Assembly (NCBI RefSeq): GCF_002014975.1
Contig: NZ_MUXV01000036.1
Span: 1-64,000, forward strand
Length of the DNA stretch: 64,000 bases
Direction: 5' to 3'
Source of the DNA: Moraxella bovis
GTDB taxonomy: Bacteria; Pseudomonadota; Gammaproteobacteria; Pseudomonadales; Moraxellaceae
How positions within the stretch are numbered: position 1 is the stretch's first letter; each line of letters begins with the position of its first letter. This document shows positions 18,411-28,995 of this stretch, piece after piece. The translations under genes and the position numbers were made by a program. A model generated the notes under the pieces. The model searched no databases and was not told the origin of the DNA. It worked only from the letters and a program-made list of their open reading frames with translations.

Positions 18411-19154
18411 TTATAACGCCTTAGGCTTTTCTAATTTATTGAGCTGATTTATCATTCGCTCGGCACATTTTTGCTCGGCAATACGTCTGCTCTCGCCCGT
18501 CTCGGTAATGGGCGTGCAGTCCGCCACAGCCACAGTACATGCCACCACAAAGGTTTGATTGGGGGCGTTGCCAATGGTATCCATAAGTGTATAAGTCGGC
18601 AGGGGCAGTTTGTTGCCTTGAAGCCATTCTTGCAGGCGGGATTTGGCATCTTTTAGCACTTTTTCTTCGCCCATCTCACCAATCAAGGTCTCATACCAGC
18701 ATTTAACCAAGCCTTTCACCCGTTCAATGTCGCCACTGTCCAGATAGACAGATGCTAAAATCGCCTCCACCGCATCAGCCAAAATACTGGCACGGTGTCG
18801 CCCACCGCCTTTACGCTCGCCCACGCCCAGTATCAGATGAGATGACAGCTCCAATTTTTCGGCAATTTGCACAAGGGTCTCTTGGCGTACCAATGTAGCA
18901 CGCATACGGGTCAGCTTGCCCTCATCATGACGGGGAAAAAAGGTAAACAACGCCTCGGCAATCACCGCTCCCAAAAGAGCATCGCCCAAAAACTCCAACC
19001 GCTCATAGCTCATCTTAGGGTCATACGAGCGGTGTGTTAGGGCGCGCTTTAACAGATTGGGGTCGTTAAAGGTGTAGCCCAATTTTGAACAAAGAACAGG
19101 GTAGCCCTGCTCAAAGCTGGTAAAGTGTGTCGGCAATGTGGTGTGTTTAGACAT
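18411..19154 (-). CDS. rnc: Ribonuclease III
   Basis: RNase III cleaves double-stranded RNA, including rRNA precursors. The 247 residues have the catalytic signature ERLEFLGDALLGAVIAEALF (about 51-70, with the metal-binding Glu and Asp), a second acidic site ADAVEAILASVYLD, and a C-terminal double-stranded RNA-binding domain (LQEWLQGNKLPLP... through RRIAEQKCAERMI). Length is slightly above E. coli (226). It follows DUF4845 and lepB on the same strand with a 5-bp gap, supporting an operon. Confidence 0.95.
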   Translation of the reverse strand: MSKHTTLPTHFTSFEQGYPVLCSKLGYTFNDPNLLKRALTHRSYDPKMSYERLEFLGDALLGAVIAEALFTFFPRHDEGKLTRMRATLVRQETLVQIAEKLELSSHLILGVGERKGGGRHRASILADAVEAILASVYLDSGDIERVKGLVKCWYETLIGEMGEEKVLKDAKSRLQEWLQGNKLPLPTYTLMDTIGNAPNQTFVVACTVAVADCTPITETGESRRIAEQKCAERMINQLNKLEKPKAL

Positions 19155-19159
19155 AACTC

Positions 19160-19552
19160 TTACTTAGCATCGGCTGCGGTAATCTCTTTTTCAAAGCGAT
19201 TGACAATAAAGGTCTCGCCATAGAAATTACTTTCTACTTCGTATTGGCTTTTGACCGCCAACGCTCCAGGGGTTTTGTTGGTAAAGATAATCATTTCTTC
19301 TGGCTTGGTATTATAGTTGGCATTGATAGACAACTGCTGAGATAAGCTCTGCATGAACTGACGCTCGTTTTGCTTGGCATCATTGGCTTTTTTAAGCTCG
19401 CCTGCCACCAATTTGGTGAATTGATAATCACCAATATAAGCAGGAATAATCCCAAGTCCCAGCTTGATGATGATACCTGCCATCGCCAAACCGACAATAA
19501 TCGTGGTAACGCTCGCCCCACGTTGGTCGGTTAATGAAGTTAGTTGTTGCAT
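19160..19552 (-). CDS. DUF4845 membrane-anchored protein
   Basis: A 130-residue protein with a short basic/polar N-terminus ending in RGASV, one transmembrane helix (about 17-38, TTIIVGLAMAGIIIKLGLGI) and a small periplasmic domain. This is the DUF4845 architecture, a conserved but uncharacterised protein placed between lepB and rnc in many gammaproteobacteria. The N-terminus resembles a type IV pilin-like leader, but there is no clear GFxxxE site. Confidence 0.8.
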   Translation of the reverse strand: MQQLTSLTDQRGASVTTIIVGLAMAGIIIKLGLGIIPAYIGDYQFTKLVAGELKKANDAKQNERQFMQSLSQQLSINANYNTKPEEMIIFTNKTPGALAVKSQYEVESNFYGETFIVNRFEKEITAADAK

Positions 19553-19581
19553 ATCGCACCTGTTAAGTTTATGTTAAGCGA

Positions 19582-20697
19582 TTAATCAATCGCTCCTGCT
19601 CGCCCAAAGCTGGGTAGATTAAGCCCAGGCTCTTTGTGCATCCAAATATAAGTTGCTCTGCCTGCCAAATGACTCTCTGGCACAAAGCCCCAAAACCGCC
19701 CGTCTGCACTGCGGTCTCTGTTATCACCCATAACAAAGTAGTGTCCATCTGGCACGGTAATCTGCCATGCTGTGCCACCTGATGTGGCAGTTTGCGGTGA
19801 GTTTTTTAATAAGAATGGAGCAATGGACGCACTATTTAAATCGCCCAAATAACGCACCGTATAGTCGTGCTCACCCAATGTTTCACGATAATAGTGAGCG
19901 TGCTTTTCTTCTTCCATGCCATATCTGGCACGCTCTTCATCGGACAGGCGATGATTCTCAATCACAGCCGGCATCAGCTTGGCATTAAGCTTATCTGCCA
20001 TTTGGTAATCCACGGGTGTTGTATTTACCGCTTGTCCATTGATGGATAGCACGCCATTACTAAATGCCACCGTGTCCCCTGGCAGACCTATCATGCGTTT
20101 GATGTAGTAGCGCTTGGGATTTTTAGGATAGCGAAACACCACCACATCGCCATGCTTGGGATTGCCTGTATTTAAAATCTTGGTGTGCGTAATCGGCAAT
20201 CTTAGCCCATAGGAGGATTTATTGACAATGATAAAATCGCCCGTGTATAGGCTTGGCACCATCGAGCTTGATGGGATATTAAAAGGCTCAACCACAAACG
20301 AACGCACCAACACGATGATGAGCAAGATGGGCAGGTACTCATACGCCCACTGCACCAATTTTGGCTCAACCGCCGGTTCGCCCACGTTCATCCCTGCCTG
20401 CTTTTGTGCCTCGGCTAGAGTGCGTCGGGCTTCATTATAGACAAGCGACTGATTTTTGAGCATCTCTGGCGTATGTTCATTGCCGATGAACTCAGCCGGT
20501 GCCTCATCATGTCCAAAACGCACGAGTGTCGCTTTAAACTCTTTTTCCACTTGCTCCAAATGAGTCTGAGCATGTAAGATGAGCTTGGTTTGTTTGGCGA
20601 CCAATTTATGCTGTTTTAACACAAATTTATCCGCCAAATACGCCACCAGTAGCACCAGCGTAACAGGCACCAAGATTAAATTAATGTCAAATTCCAC
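19582..20697 (-). CDS. lepB: Signal peptidase I
   Basis: LepB removes signal peptides from exported proteins at the outer face of the inner membrane. The 371 residues have an N-terminal helix, a cytoplasmic basic stretch, a second helix (about 119-135), then the catalytic serine in IPSSSMVPSLYTGD and the lysine base in YIKRMIGLPGDTV. Box E, GDNRDRSADGRFWGFVP, lies near the end. At 371 residues it is longer than most (E. coli 324); the extra length is in the first cytoplasmic loop and a mid-protein insert (about 245-290, rich in Glu, Arg and His). It lies between lepA and DUF4845 and is probably co-transcribed with both. Confidence 0.93.
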   Translation of the reverse strand: MEFDINLILVPVTLVLLVAYLADKFVLKQHKLVAKQTKLILHAQTHLEQVEKEFKATLVRFGHDEAPAEFIGNEHTPEMLKNQSLVYNEARRTLAEAQKQAGMNVGEPAVEPKLVQWAYEYLPILLIIVLVRSFVVEPFNIPSSSMVPSLYTGDFIIVNKSSYGLRLPITHTKILNTGNPKHGDVVVFRYPKNPKRYYIKRMIGLPGDTVAFSNGVLSINGQAVNTTPVDYQMADKLNAKLMPAVIENHRLSDEERARYGMEEEKHAHYYRETLGEHDYTVRYLGDLNSASIAPFLLKNSPQTATSGGTAWQITVPDGHYFVMGDNRDRSADGRFWGFVPESHLAGRATYIWMHKEPGLNLPSFGRAGAID

Positions 20698-20748
20698 AAG
20701 CCACCTTTGTCATAAATATCTGCAAGTTTTATACCAATTTAGAAAGCC

Positions 20749-22548
20749 TTAGCCGTCCACTTTTAGCACCGCCAAAAACGCTTCTTGGGGGATTTCTACA
20801 CTGCCCACCTGTTTCATGCGTTTTTTACCTGCTTTTTGTTTTTCTAAGAGTTTTTTCTTACGGCTCACGTCCCCGCCATAACATTTTGCCAAAACGTCTT
20901 TACGCATGGCTTTGACGGTGGAGCGAGCAATAATCTGCGAACCAATCGCCGCTTGAATGGCGACATCAAACATCTGTCTTGGAATCAGCTCTTTCATTTT
21001 TTCAACCAGCTGATTACCACGACGGCGAGCGTGTTCTTGGTGGCAAATCATCGCAAGGGCGTCCACTTTTTCGCCATTGATAAGTACGTCCACACGAGCC
21101 AATTTATCCGCTTGATAACGCTCAAAGCCATAATCTAAGGATGCAAAACCACGAGATGCCGATTTTAATTTATCAAAAAAGTCCATGACCACCTCGCCCA
21201 TCGGAATATCAAAGACGACTTGCACTTGGCGAGCCATAAACTTCATGTCCACCTGCACGCCACGACGTTCAATGGCAAGCGTGATGACGTTGCCCAGATA
21301 TTCTTGTGGCACCAAAATATTACAGCGGGCAATCGGCTCACGAAACTCTTGGATTACGCCTGTATCGGGGAGCTTGGACGGGTTATCCACATAGACAATC
21401 TCGCCATTTTTTTTGACGACTTCATAAATCACGGAAGGGGCAGTCGTAATCAAATCAAGGTCGTATTCACGCTCCAAACGCTCTTGGATAATCTCCATAT
21501 GGAGCATGCCCAAAAAGCCACAACGAAAACCAAAGCCCAACGCCTCGGACGTATCAGGCTCAAAAAATAAAGCAGAGTCGTTGATTTGTAGCTTTTGCAA
21601 GGCTTCACGGAATTTTTCAAAATCAGACGAATCAATGGGAAACATACCTGCATACACTTGCGGAGTTACTTTTTTAAAGCCAGCAATGCTATCTACCTCA
21701 GGCGTTTTGGCAAGGGTAATGGTGTCGCCCACAGGAGCCCCTGCAATGTCCTTAATCCCTGCAATGATAAAGCCCACCTCGCCTGCTTGTAGGATATTTG
21801 TCTCCAAGCGTTTTGGGGTGAACACGCCAATGGAAGTTACCAAATGGCTCTCGCCTGTGGATTTGATAAAAATCTTATCGCCTGTTTTGACCTGCCCTTC
21901 ACGCACACGCACCAAAGACACCACGCCCAGATAATTATCAAACCATGAGTCAATAATCAAGGCTTGCAAGGGGGCATCTCGGTCGCCTTGTGGGGCAGGG
22001 ATTTTCTCCACTAAGGCTTGTAGCAATTCATCAATGCCCACGCCTGTTTTGGCGGATACTCGTGGAGCGTCCACCGCCTCAATGCCGATGATGTCCTCAA
22101 TCTCCTCGATGACACGCTCAGGCTCAACCTGTGGCAGGTCAATTTTGTTTAAAACAGGTAAAACTTCTAAATCCTGCTCAATGGCGGTGTAGCAGTTTGC
22201 CACGCTTTGGGCTTCTACGCCTTGGGCTGCATCCACGACAAGTAAAGCCCCTTCACAAGCAGCGAGCGAACGAGATACTTCATAAGAAAAATCCACGTGT
22301 CCTGGGGTGTCGATAAAATTTAACTGATATTTTTCGCCACTTGGGTGATTGTAATATAGCGTTACCGACTGAGCCTTGATGGTAATGCCACGCTCACGCT
22401 CAATATCCATGCTGTCAAGCACCTGAGCCTGCATTTCACGGTCAGACAGACCGCCACACACCTGAATAAAACGGTCGGCAAGGGTGGATTTGCCGTGGTC
22501 GATGTGGGCAATGATAGAAAAATTACGGATATGAGAAAGTGCGGTCAT
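20749..22548 (-). CDS. lepA: Elongation factor 4 (LepA)
   Basis: LepA/EF4 is a ribosomal GTPase involved in translation fidelity and initiation or back-translocation under stress. At 599 residues the length is exact for the family. Motifs: G1 AHIDHGKST, switch region [12 protein letters not shown]3 DTPGHVDF, G4 NKIDLP, followed by EF-G-like domains II, III and V and the LepA-specific C-terminus ([20 protein letters not shown]). lepA-lepB order is ancestral. Confidence 0.97.
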   Translation of the reverse strand: MTALSHIRNFSIIAHIDHGKSTLADRFIQVCGGLSDREMQAQVLDSMDIERERGITIKAQSVTLYYNHPSGEKYQLNFIDTPGHVDFSYEVSRSLAACEGALLVVDAAQGVEAQSVANCYTAIEQDLEVLPVLNKIDLPQVEPERVIEEIEDIIGIEAVDAPRVSAKTGVGIDELLQALVEKIPAPQGDRDAPLQALIIDSWFDNYLGVVSLVRVREGQVKTGDKIFIKSTGESHLVTSIGVFTPKRLETNILQAGEVGFIIAGIKDIAGAPVGDTITLAKTPEVDSIAGFKKVTPQVYAGMFPIDSSDFEKFREALQKLQINDSALFFEPDTSEALGFGFRCGFLGMLHMEIIQERLEREYDLDLITTAPSVIYEVVKKNGEIVYVDNPSKLPDTGVIQEFREPIARCNILVPQEYLGNVITLAIERRGVQVDMKFMARQVQVVFDIPMGEVVMDFFDKLKSASRGFASLDYGFERYQADKLARVDVLINGEKVDALAMICHQEHARRRGNQLVEKMKELIPRQMFDVAIQAAIGSQIIARSTVKAMRKDVLAKCYGGDVSRKKKLLEKQKAGKKRMKQVGSVEIPQEAFLAVLKVDG

Positions 22549-22579
22549 GATGTCTATAAAATTTAAATGATAACAGGAT

Positions 22580-22588
22580 ATTGTAGCA
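22580..22588 (-). promoter_or_regulatory. lepA promoter (extended -10)
   Basis: TGCTACAAT on the minus strand is an extended -10 element about 30 bp before the lepA start. No clear -35 is seen. Confidence 0.45.
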
Positions 22589-22607
22589 GTTTTTTAAAAA
22601 AATGCCT

Positions 22608-22634
22608 ATAAAAATTCATCACGGCGTGATAAAT
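22608..22634 (-). terminator. Capsule operon terminator
   Basis: On the minus strand ATTTATCAC and GTGATGAAT pair with one wobble around a 3-nt loop, followed by TTTT. It lies between the kpsS stop and lepA. Confidence 0.55.
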
Positions 22635-22667
22635 GATAAATATGGTGGTTATGAAAAGGGGTTGGGC

Positions 22668-23894
22668 TTATTTGGTTGTTATCGCATCCTGTGCCAAACT
22701 TCGATAAAAGCCCGACAGCTCCCACGGGGCTTTGCCATAAAATGAGCCGTTCAACTGCGTCTGCTCGATGAGATATTCCCTAAATTTTAGATAAAAATCA
22801 CGGTCAGGGGCGGTCGGATTTGCCCAAAACTCAGCCAAAGGCTTTTGGTCGGTCAGTCCCGCCACATCATACAAGGCACGCCCCATGATTTTGGTGGGTT
22901 TTTGATGATATACTGATTGCAAAGCGGTGGTGCTGTTTACCGTAATCATGCCAATGCTTGCCTTCATCAGGCTCGGCAAGTGCATGTCACAGCCATAAAA
23001 CACCCTGCCCTGCACCCCAAGCTCATCACCGAGCTTGGCAATCATGCGAGTGTAGTCACGATGTCCACGGTCTAAGGGGTGATGTTTAAACAGCAGGCTC
23101 GTGCCACTGGGGGCATGCTTGGCAAAACTTATCATGACTTCGCTAATAAAATCACGCACGTCCTGATAGTCGCTGTGATGGCTGATTTGTGAGTCGTTAT
23201 GCACCTGCAAACTAACGAGATAGAAGTTTTTTTGCCCAACCAGTCGCTCTTGCAAACGCTTGTCCGAATGATAACGGGTAAACTTACGCACAGGGGCTTT
23301 GACCCACGCCCACGCTTCCGCCCATAGGGACAAGCCCCGATAATGCTCATAATGCGGATATCGCCACTGCCCTACAAACACCGCCACATAATACACCATG
23401 CTCGCCACACACAGCCGATAAAAACGGTTGTCGGTAAATTCTGGCTTGTCATTTGCCCGTTGCAGGGTATCAATGAGCGTTGAGTCCAGTCGTGAATAGC
23501 CGTTAATGCCATGCTCTTCTAGGGTGATATAATCAGGTCGCAGATAACCCTCTTCAAAGACAAAAAAGGCAACCCCCAGACGCTTGCACACCTGTCGTGC
23601 AATCTCATGATAAGGGCGACAGTCGTTAAAACAAACCACCGCTTTTAGCTGTTTGTCATCAATGAGTTTGGTTAAAAATTCATCAAACTCACTTTGACGC
23701 CCCCGAAAATTACTCATCTTGTCCTTATGGCAATAAAAAAGAGCATCGCCTGCATTAAAATTAACCTTATGCACTCGCTTGTCCTCACTCATCAAAAATG
23801 TGGCAAAACGACAAAAAAACGTCCCCATTTTGCCTTGCAGTAGCAAAATGTCATCATGAGATAGCAGACGTTTTAAGGTTAAAGACATAGACAA
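22668..23894 (-). CDS. kpsS: Capsule polysaccharide beta-Kdo transferase (KpsS/LipB family)
   Basis: KpsS adds the first beta-Kdo to phosphatidylglycerol, starting the Kdo linker on which group 2 capsules are anchored. The 408-residue protein has the KpsS landmarks: an N-terminal GDALFYCHKD, VVCFNDCRPYHEIARQ, the FEEGYLRPDYITLE segment, LLFKHHPLDRGHRDY, and the C-terminal TVNSTTALQS (the NST motif used for CMP-Kdo binding in this fold). Length fits (about 390-410). It is the last gene of the capsule operon, 103 bp after kpsC. Confidence 0.88.
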   Translation of the reverse strand: MSMSLTLKRLLSHDDILLLQGKMGTFFCRFATFLMSEDKRVHKVNFNAGDALFYCHKDKMSNFRGRQSEFDEFLTKLIDDKQLKAVVCFNDCRPYHEIARQVCKRLGVAFFVFEEGYLRPDYITLEEHGINGYSRLDSTLIDTLQRANDKPEFTDNRFYRLCVASMVYYVAVFVGQWRYPHYEHYRGLSLWAEAWAWVKAPVRKFTRYHSDKRLQERLVGQKNFYLVSLQVHNDSQISHHSDYQDVRDFISEVMISFAKHAPSGTSLLFKHHPLDRGHRDYTRMIAKLGDELGVQGRVFYGCDMHLPSLMKASIGMITVNSTTALQSVYHQKPTKIMGRALYDVAGLTDQKPLAEFWANPTAPDRDFYLKFREYLIEQTQLNGSFYGKAPWELSGFYRSLAQDAITTK

Positions 23895-23997
23895 TCAAAA
23901 AAGTAAAAAGATGATAAAAACTAACAAATGAAAATAAAAACTGATTAAAATACAAACAGTTGGCTGACGTATTGTATCATAGTTTTTATACAATTTT

Positions 23998-26163
23998 TTA
24001 CCGTATGATGATTTTTCGTAATTGCATGGCGGTGGTTTTGACGTTTTGGGTCAGTCGTTTGGCAAGACTTGGCTTGGCGGTATGAGCTTGATTGTACAAA
24101 TACTCGATGACTTGCTCAGGCGTGGCAAGTCCTATTCCATGCGGTAGATGATACATGGGATAGCTAATAAGCGTGCCATAGATGAGTCCATCTAGGGTCA
24201 AGGCGGGTAGATTGGGGCGGGTACGTCTGTTTAAAGCATTGATTTTGGAGGTATTATCAGACTCAACCACATCATCGGTCAGCCCAAAACCTGCATAAAA
24301 CGGCAAGCCATAGCACACCACCTTTTTATCTCGCAGCAGGGCTTCAAACCCTGTCAAAGAGCTTATCGTATGCACCACATCGCACACATCTAGGCAGTCG
24401 GGCATGGCAACATCGTGGGCAACCATGTCCACCACATGATGATTATCCGCCTTGCCGACCCTTAGCCCTGCTTCCACATCGGGGTGCGGTTTATAAATAA
24501 TCACATCATCAGGGAAATCGGCTCGCACCCTTGCCAGAAGCTCGCTGTTTTTTTTAATCAAGCTCGTACACGTCTGCACAGACGCATCATCTTCAACCTG
24601 TCCCACCACCAGACGAATGGGGCGGTTTGATTTCAAACCGTTGATTTGTTTGATAAAATCATGGTTTTTGGTGGGGAGGTTGTATTTACTGACTCGTTTG
24701 GTTAAAAGCAGTTCATGCAAGCCTTTGGCACGCTGTATCTCGTCATCAGTTAGGCAAATGCTGTTTAAAATCTGCTCCAAACGGCTCGGGGCGGTCGCAT
24801 CAAAATAAATCCCCACATCGTCCATGACCACCGACAACGGGACGATGAGCGTTGCCCCCAAGCCATTTGAACGGATAAAGCCGTCTTCCATGCACCAAAT
24901 GACAGGATTTGTCATGCCACGTTTGGCAAGCTTGTCTTTTAACAGGCGTTTGGATTTTTGCCCCCATACGACATAATCGGTAGTATTAGATAAAGCGTTA
25001 AATACTTTACTGTCGGCACGTTTGGCACGTTTTTCATTGATACCATATGGCAAAAAAAACCACCATTTGGTTTTGGGTTTGACGGTCAAATTTACCTTAT
25101 CAAACCCCAAAAATCCCCACACAAATGGCACTTTCCAGCGACTAAAATCATAAACAAGCAGTTCGCTACCAAGCCGATTTTGCCAATCACGGCTGGCGAT
25201 GAGATAGTCCATAACCGTCTCTATGTCGCACGCTCGTCCTGTGGCAGGATTGGCATAATGGCTATACTGCACATAACTGGCATAAAAAAGCTGATTAAGG
25301 CTTGCTTGTGTGATGTTTAGCGTTTGATAATGGCAGATAAGGTTTTGATACATAGATGTATTTTTGACAAAATCATCATCGGTCAAGCCAAAGCCAGCAT
25401 ACCAGTTTACGCCAAAATTATGCACTGTTTTGCCAAGCATTAATGCCTCAAAACCCATGTGCGAGCTGACTGTGTAGACCGCACAGGCTTGACGGATAAG
25501 GGCAATAGGGTTGCAGGGCGTATCTAAATAGAACGGCGGAGCGATGTCGGTCGGGGTAAAATAGCCCTTGCCAGCAGGGTGCGCCTTTATCCAGATATTA
25601 GCATTGGAATACCGCTCTTTGGCGTGGGCGAGCATGGCAAAAAAGCTGTCCGCACTCGCCCCTGCTCCTGTGATAGACGCATCATTTGCCACTTGGTCGA
25701 TGATGATGATGTGGGGCTTGTCGTTATTTGCCAATGCCGATAAATCAGGGGCGGTGGTGGTTTGGTTGTATTTGGATAATTGGTGCGTGATGATTTTGTT
25801 GATTAACCGCTGTGCGTGTCGCTCTTTATCATCACTCCACTGTGCCATACAGTCGGCGATAAGTGCTTGCAAGCGGTTAGGGGTGGTTAGATCAAAATAC
25901 ACGCCCAAATCGTCTTTGATAAAGCTTGCCCCCACGCTGTGTATGCCACTGCCAAGCGAGCGTAAAAAGCCGTCTTCTACTGTGGTGAGTGCTAAGTTAT
26001 GCGTGTCGGCAAAGGACACCGCCTTGCTACGGCTTGGTTTTTTCCCCCATGCTAGCACGGCTTGGGCAGTTTTGTCTTTATAAACAATGTCCGCCCCAAG
26101 TGCCACGCCAAGTAAGGGATTATTTTTAATAATCCCTTTGGTGGCACAAGACAAACGCACCAT
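23998..26163 (-). CDS. kpsC: Capsule polysaccharide beta-Kdo transferase, dual domain (KpsC/LipA family)
   Basis: KpsC extends the Kdo primer with alternating linkages using two similar glycosyltransferase domains. Here the 721 residues repeat the same motif set twice: EDGFLRS...GLGVYFD-type motifs near residues 62-95 and again near 418-455 (MEDGFIRSNGLGAT), WIKAHPAGK and IYKPHPDVEAG (the HP motifs), and VSSHMGFEALMLGK with ISSLTGFEALLRDK (the catalytic-site signature). The size agrees with the family (about 670-720). The start codon overlaps the upstream stop (TGATG), so it is translationally coupled to the export gene. Confidence 0.9.
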   Translation of the reverse strand: MVRLSCATKGIIKNNPLLGVALGADIVYKDKTAQAVLAWGKKPSRSKAVSFADTHNLALTTVEDGFLRSLGSGIHSVGASFIKDDLGVYFDLTTPNRLQALIADCMAQWSDDKERHAQRLINKIITHQLSKYNQTTTAPDLSALANNDKPHIIIIDQVANDASITGAGASADSFFAMLAHAKERYSNANIWIKAHPAGKGYFTPTDIAPPFYLDTPCNPIALIRQACAVYTVSSHMGFEALMLGKTVHNFGVNWYAGFGLTDDDFVKNTSMYQNLICHYQTLNITQASLNQLFYASYVQYSHYANPATGRACDIETVMDYLIASRDWQNRLGSELLVYDFSRWKVPFVWGFLGFDKVNLTVKPKTKWWFFLPYGINEKRAKRADSKVFNALSNTTDYVVWGQKSKRLLKDKLAKRGMTNPVIWCMEDGFIRSNGLGATLIVPLSVVMDDVGIYFDATAPSRLEQILNSICLTDDEIQRAKGLHELLLTKRVSKYNLPTKNHDFIKQINGLKSNRPIRLVVGQVEDDASVQTCTSLIKKNSELLARVRADFPDDVIIYKPHPDVEAGLRVGKADNHHVVDMVAHDVAMPDCLDVCDVVHTISSLTGFEALLRDKKVVCYGLPFYAGFGLTDDVVESDNTSKINALNRRTRPNLPALTLDGLIYGTLISYPMYHLPHGIGLATPEQVIEYLYNQAHTAKPSLAKRLTQNVKTTAMQLRKIIIR

Positions 26164-27869
26164 CAGAGTTTGACAATCACGCCTGTCGCCACGGCAAGCT
26201 GATAGATAACCTGTGCAATGCCACGAGCGACTTCCACTTTGCGAGTTTTGACTTTTGGCAAGACCATAATCTCATCGCCCTCTTGAATGCGATAGGCGGT
26301 ATTAACGACACTGGTTTCGCCGTTTTGATGCATGACCAAAATCTCTTCGCTGTCGGCATTGTCATCAAATCCGCCTGACTTGGCGATGTAATCGCCCAAC
26401 GTCAAATCGGCATTAAAGGTCAATGCCCCCTGGTTACGCACTTGACCATTTACGGTGATGACAGATGTTTGGGCAGGGATATGAATGATGTCGCCCTGCT
26501 CCAAGATGATGTCCTGCCATGAGTTTGGCACGACCACCACACGCCCTGTCGGCTCAATGCGGCGAGCCTTATTGATGAACTGCTCCACCAGTTTGGCATC
26601 CTGAGAGCGTAGCTGGGCTTCTTCTCGGGTTGTGGACTGGGTAACCAGTGTCATCTCTTCTAGGCGGTCTAAGGCTCTATTAATAGACGCTTTTTGGCTT
26701 GCCTTGACCGACTCACGGTAAATCGTCAAGTTATTGACATTGGCAAGGCTAGACGGTTCAAGCTGTGCAATCACGTCTTTTAATCTTGCCCCATAAGGCA
26801 ATACCACCGCCCCATTGCCCTTATGAGCCCCCGTGACTTGCACCGCTATCGTCCCTGCATGACGGTCGGAGGTGACCACGAGCGTGTCACCATTTTGGAC
26901 AGGGATGTTTTGTGCTTCATTTAGAGCATAGTATTCTGCCGTCTTGGCTTTGCCTGAGGCTCGGGTAATGCTGACGTTGGTGGCATCTGGCAGGGGGTTT
27001 GCAACAGCGAGCACGTCTGAGATGGTCAAATCATTGACCCCAAACTCAAAGACATATTCATTTTGTACTCGACCTGAGATGGCAAAGGTCTGTTTTTGGG
27101 AAGCGACATTAATCACATCCCCATCTCTGAACGAAAATGGCGACAAACGCCCCATGATAAGAAAATCATACAGGTTAATTTGTTGGACAACCTGACCGCC
27201 ACGCAGGATTTGCACATCAATATAACTGCCACGCTTAGGGTCTACTCCCCCTGCACGGTCTAGGTAGGATAAGACACTATCGGCTGCCAATCCGCCATAG
27301 TACCCTGGTTGATTGACAAAGCCCGTGACAAACACTTTGACAGGTTGGGCTTGCTCCAAAGACGCATACACGCCCACATTAGAGCGGTAAATCCGTCCTA
27401 TCGCCGACTGTACTACACTTTGCAATTGTCCATTTTGCACGCCTGCAATCCGTACCGGCCCGACATTTGGCAAAAAGATATTACCCTGCGGGTCAACGGT
27501 CATCGTGGCGGCATACTGATACGCCCCCCACATCCTCACTTGCACGTTGTCGCCGACATTGATGACATAACTGTCATTAAAGGTAGAGCCTGACGTGGTA
27601 GAGAACGCCCCACGAAAGAGCTGTTCACCAAAAATACGCACGTCTGTTTTGACATTTTGGATGACGGGACTATTGTTAATGATGGCATTGGTCGGCATGC
27701 TTGCCATTGCCACCGCTTCGGCAGTGGTTGCCTCTGACGGCACGCCCGTACCATTGACCACGCCTGCCAGTCTGCCTGTATTATTGTCCGTGGCAAAATT
27801 GGTATTGGCAAAGGCGGTATGCGCCAAAACCAAAGCAATGACCAAAGGGGTTTTTATCAATTTTTTCAT
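26163..27869 (-). CDS. kpsD: Capsule polysaccharide export protein (KpsD type)
   Basis: KpsD-family proteins carry the capsular polymer from the inner-membrane transporter to the outer membrane. I place the start at 27869 (MKKLIKTPLVIALVLA...), which has AGGAAAA upstream, and not at the earlier in-frame codon, giving 568 residues. A Sec signal peptide ends near AFA. There is no cysteine at the cleavage site, so this is the periplasmic, non-lipidated KpsD form and not a Wza-type lipoprotein. A poly-export domain (about 85-165, VNVGDNVQVRMWGAY...) and several SLBB-like segments (VFVTGFVNQPGYYGG, TVNGQVRNQGALTF) follow. It overlaps the kpsC start by 1 nt. Confidence 0.88.
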   Translation of the reverse strand: MKKLIKTPLVIALVLAHTAFANTNFATDNNTGRLAGVVNGTGVPSEATTAEAVAMASMPTNAIINNSPVIQNVKTDVRIFGEQLFRGAFSTTSGSTFNDSYVINVGDNVQVRMWGAYQYAATMTVDPQGNIFLPNVGPVRIAGVQNGQLQSVVQSAIGRIYRSNVGVYASLEQAQPVKVFVTGFVNQPGYYGGLAADSVLSYLDRAGGVDPKRGSYIDVQILRGGQVVQQINLYDFLIMGRLSPFSFRDGDVINVASQKQTFAISGRVQNEYVFEFGVNDLTISDVLAVANPLPDATNVSITRASGKAKTAEYYALNEAQNIPVQNGDTLVVTSDRHAGTIAVQVTGAHKGNGAVVLPYGARLKDVIAQLEPSSLANVNNLTIYRESVKASQKASINRALDRLEEMTLVTQSTTREEAQLRSQDAKLVEQFINKARRIEPTGRVVVVPNSWQDIILEQGDIIHIPAQTSVITVNGQVRNQGALTFNADLTLGDYIAKSGGFDDNADSEEILVMHQNGETSVVNTAYRIQEGDEIMVLPKVKTRKVEVARGIAQVIYQLAVATGVIVKL

Positions 27870-27885
27870 TGTTTTTCCTATGCAA

Positions 27886-28995
27886 TCACTTGGCGTGGTC
27901 TTTGATGACCGCCAGTACCAATACGATAAAACCATACAAGATGAGTAGTAGCACAAGCGACGTTCCTAGCACATAGCCCATACGGGGGTATAAGGCATCT
28001 TCTGCCCGATGAGGGGAGGTGATGACCACCAAGTTTTTCATCTTACGCATGACTTCTGCCCGAGAACTCTCTAAGGACGTCAAGGCGATTTTATAAAGCT
28101 CACTGGCAAACTCCGCCTCTGCTTTTAAGGTTTCAAATTCCACCGTTTTGGCGTTAAGCTTGGCATCTCGTGGGGAGGTAAGTTTGGCTTGTTCATCTTT
28201 GATTTGCTTTTCTACCGAACGTATCTGACTACGCAGGCTCACCACTTGCGGAGCTTCTGGATTAAGATAGCTGAGCAGTTGACGCTCTTCGGTACGCAAC
28301 GAGCTTAGCTGTCCTTGTAGGGTACCAATGACTTGATTGACCATTTGGGCATTGACTTGCGGGTCAAAGATTTCATTTTGGTTTTGGTAGTCAATCACCG
28401 CCTTTTTGGCGTCATTGAGCTTTTGCTCGGCATCAGCAGCTTGGGCGGAGACAAAGGCAAGCTGTTCATTTGCCACATCTTTTGAGATGTTATTGACAAA
28501 TTTTTCAGATTCACGCAAGATGGCTTGGTTGAGCTTTAAGGCATATTCTGGCTCAAAGCCCTCTGTTGTTACCGTAAGTACATAACTTAGCTCGTCAAGC
28601 GACACCGACACACGTTTTTTAAAGTACTCTCTTAGCTCTTCTTGGGTAGCATCACTTGGGATTTCATTGATAAAGTCCGCCCCATTAACATGATAGGCTT
28701 CACGAAACTTAAATTCTGCATCCAGTTTATCTATCATGTCATTAGACAGAATATATTTGGTCAAATATAGAGCATCTTCACGGTTGGTGTTATTAACCCC
28801 AAGCAATGATGAGATGCCCGTGGCGGATACGCCCTGCTCGGAGACTTGCTTGATGACCACATCCGATGTACTAACGTAGCGTGGGTGAGCCAATACGAGT
28901 GTATAAGCACTGATGGCAATCCACGGCAAAATCACCACCAAGATAAACAAGATGATGGCTGAGCGATTACGCTTATTTTTTAGCTTTGTGAACAT
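27886..28995 (-). CDS. kpsE: Capsule export inner-membrane protein (KpsE/CtrB family)
   Basis: KpsE is a polysaccharide co-polymerase-like adaptor linking the ABC transporter to the export protein. I prefer the ATG at 28995 (MFTKLKNKRNRS..., GAGGTG upstream) over an earlier TTG, giving 369 residues. There is an N-terminal helix (about 17-38), a long periplasmic domain with heptad-rich coiled coil (about 165-300, for example EQKLNDAKKAVIDYQNQNE), and a C-terminal helix (about 342-363). Its start overlaps the end of kpsT by 23 bp. Confidence 0.88.
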   Translation of the reverse strand: MFTKLKNKRNRSAIILFILVVILPWIAISAYTLVLAHPRYVSTSDVVIKQVSEQGVSATGISSLLGVNNTNREDALYLTKYILSNDMIDKLDAEFKFREAYHVNGADFINEIPSDATQEELREYFKKRVSVSLDELSYVLTVTTEGFEPEYALKLNQAILRESEKFVNNISKDVANEQLAFVSAQAADAEQKLNDAKKAVIDYQNQNEIFDPQVNAQMVNQVIGTLQGQLSSLRTEERQLLSYLNPEAPQVVSLRSQIRSVEKQIKDEQAKLTSPRDAKLNAKTVEFETLKAEAEFASELYKIALTSLESSRAEVMRKMKNLVVITSPHRAEDALYPRMGYVLGTSLVLLLILYGFIVLVLAVIKDHAK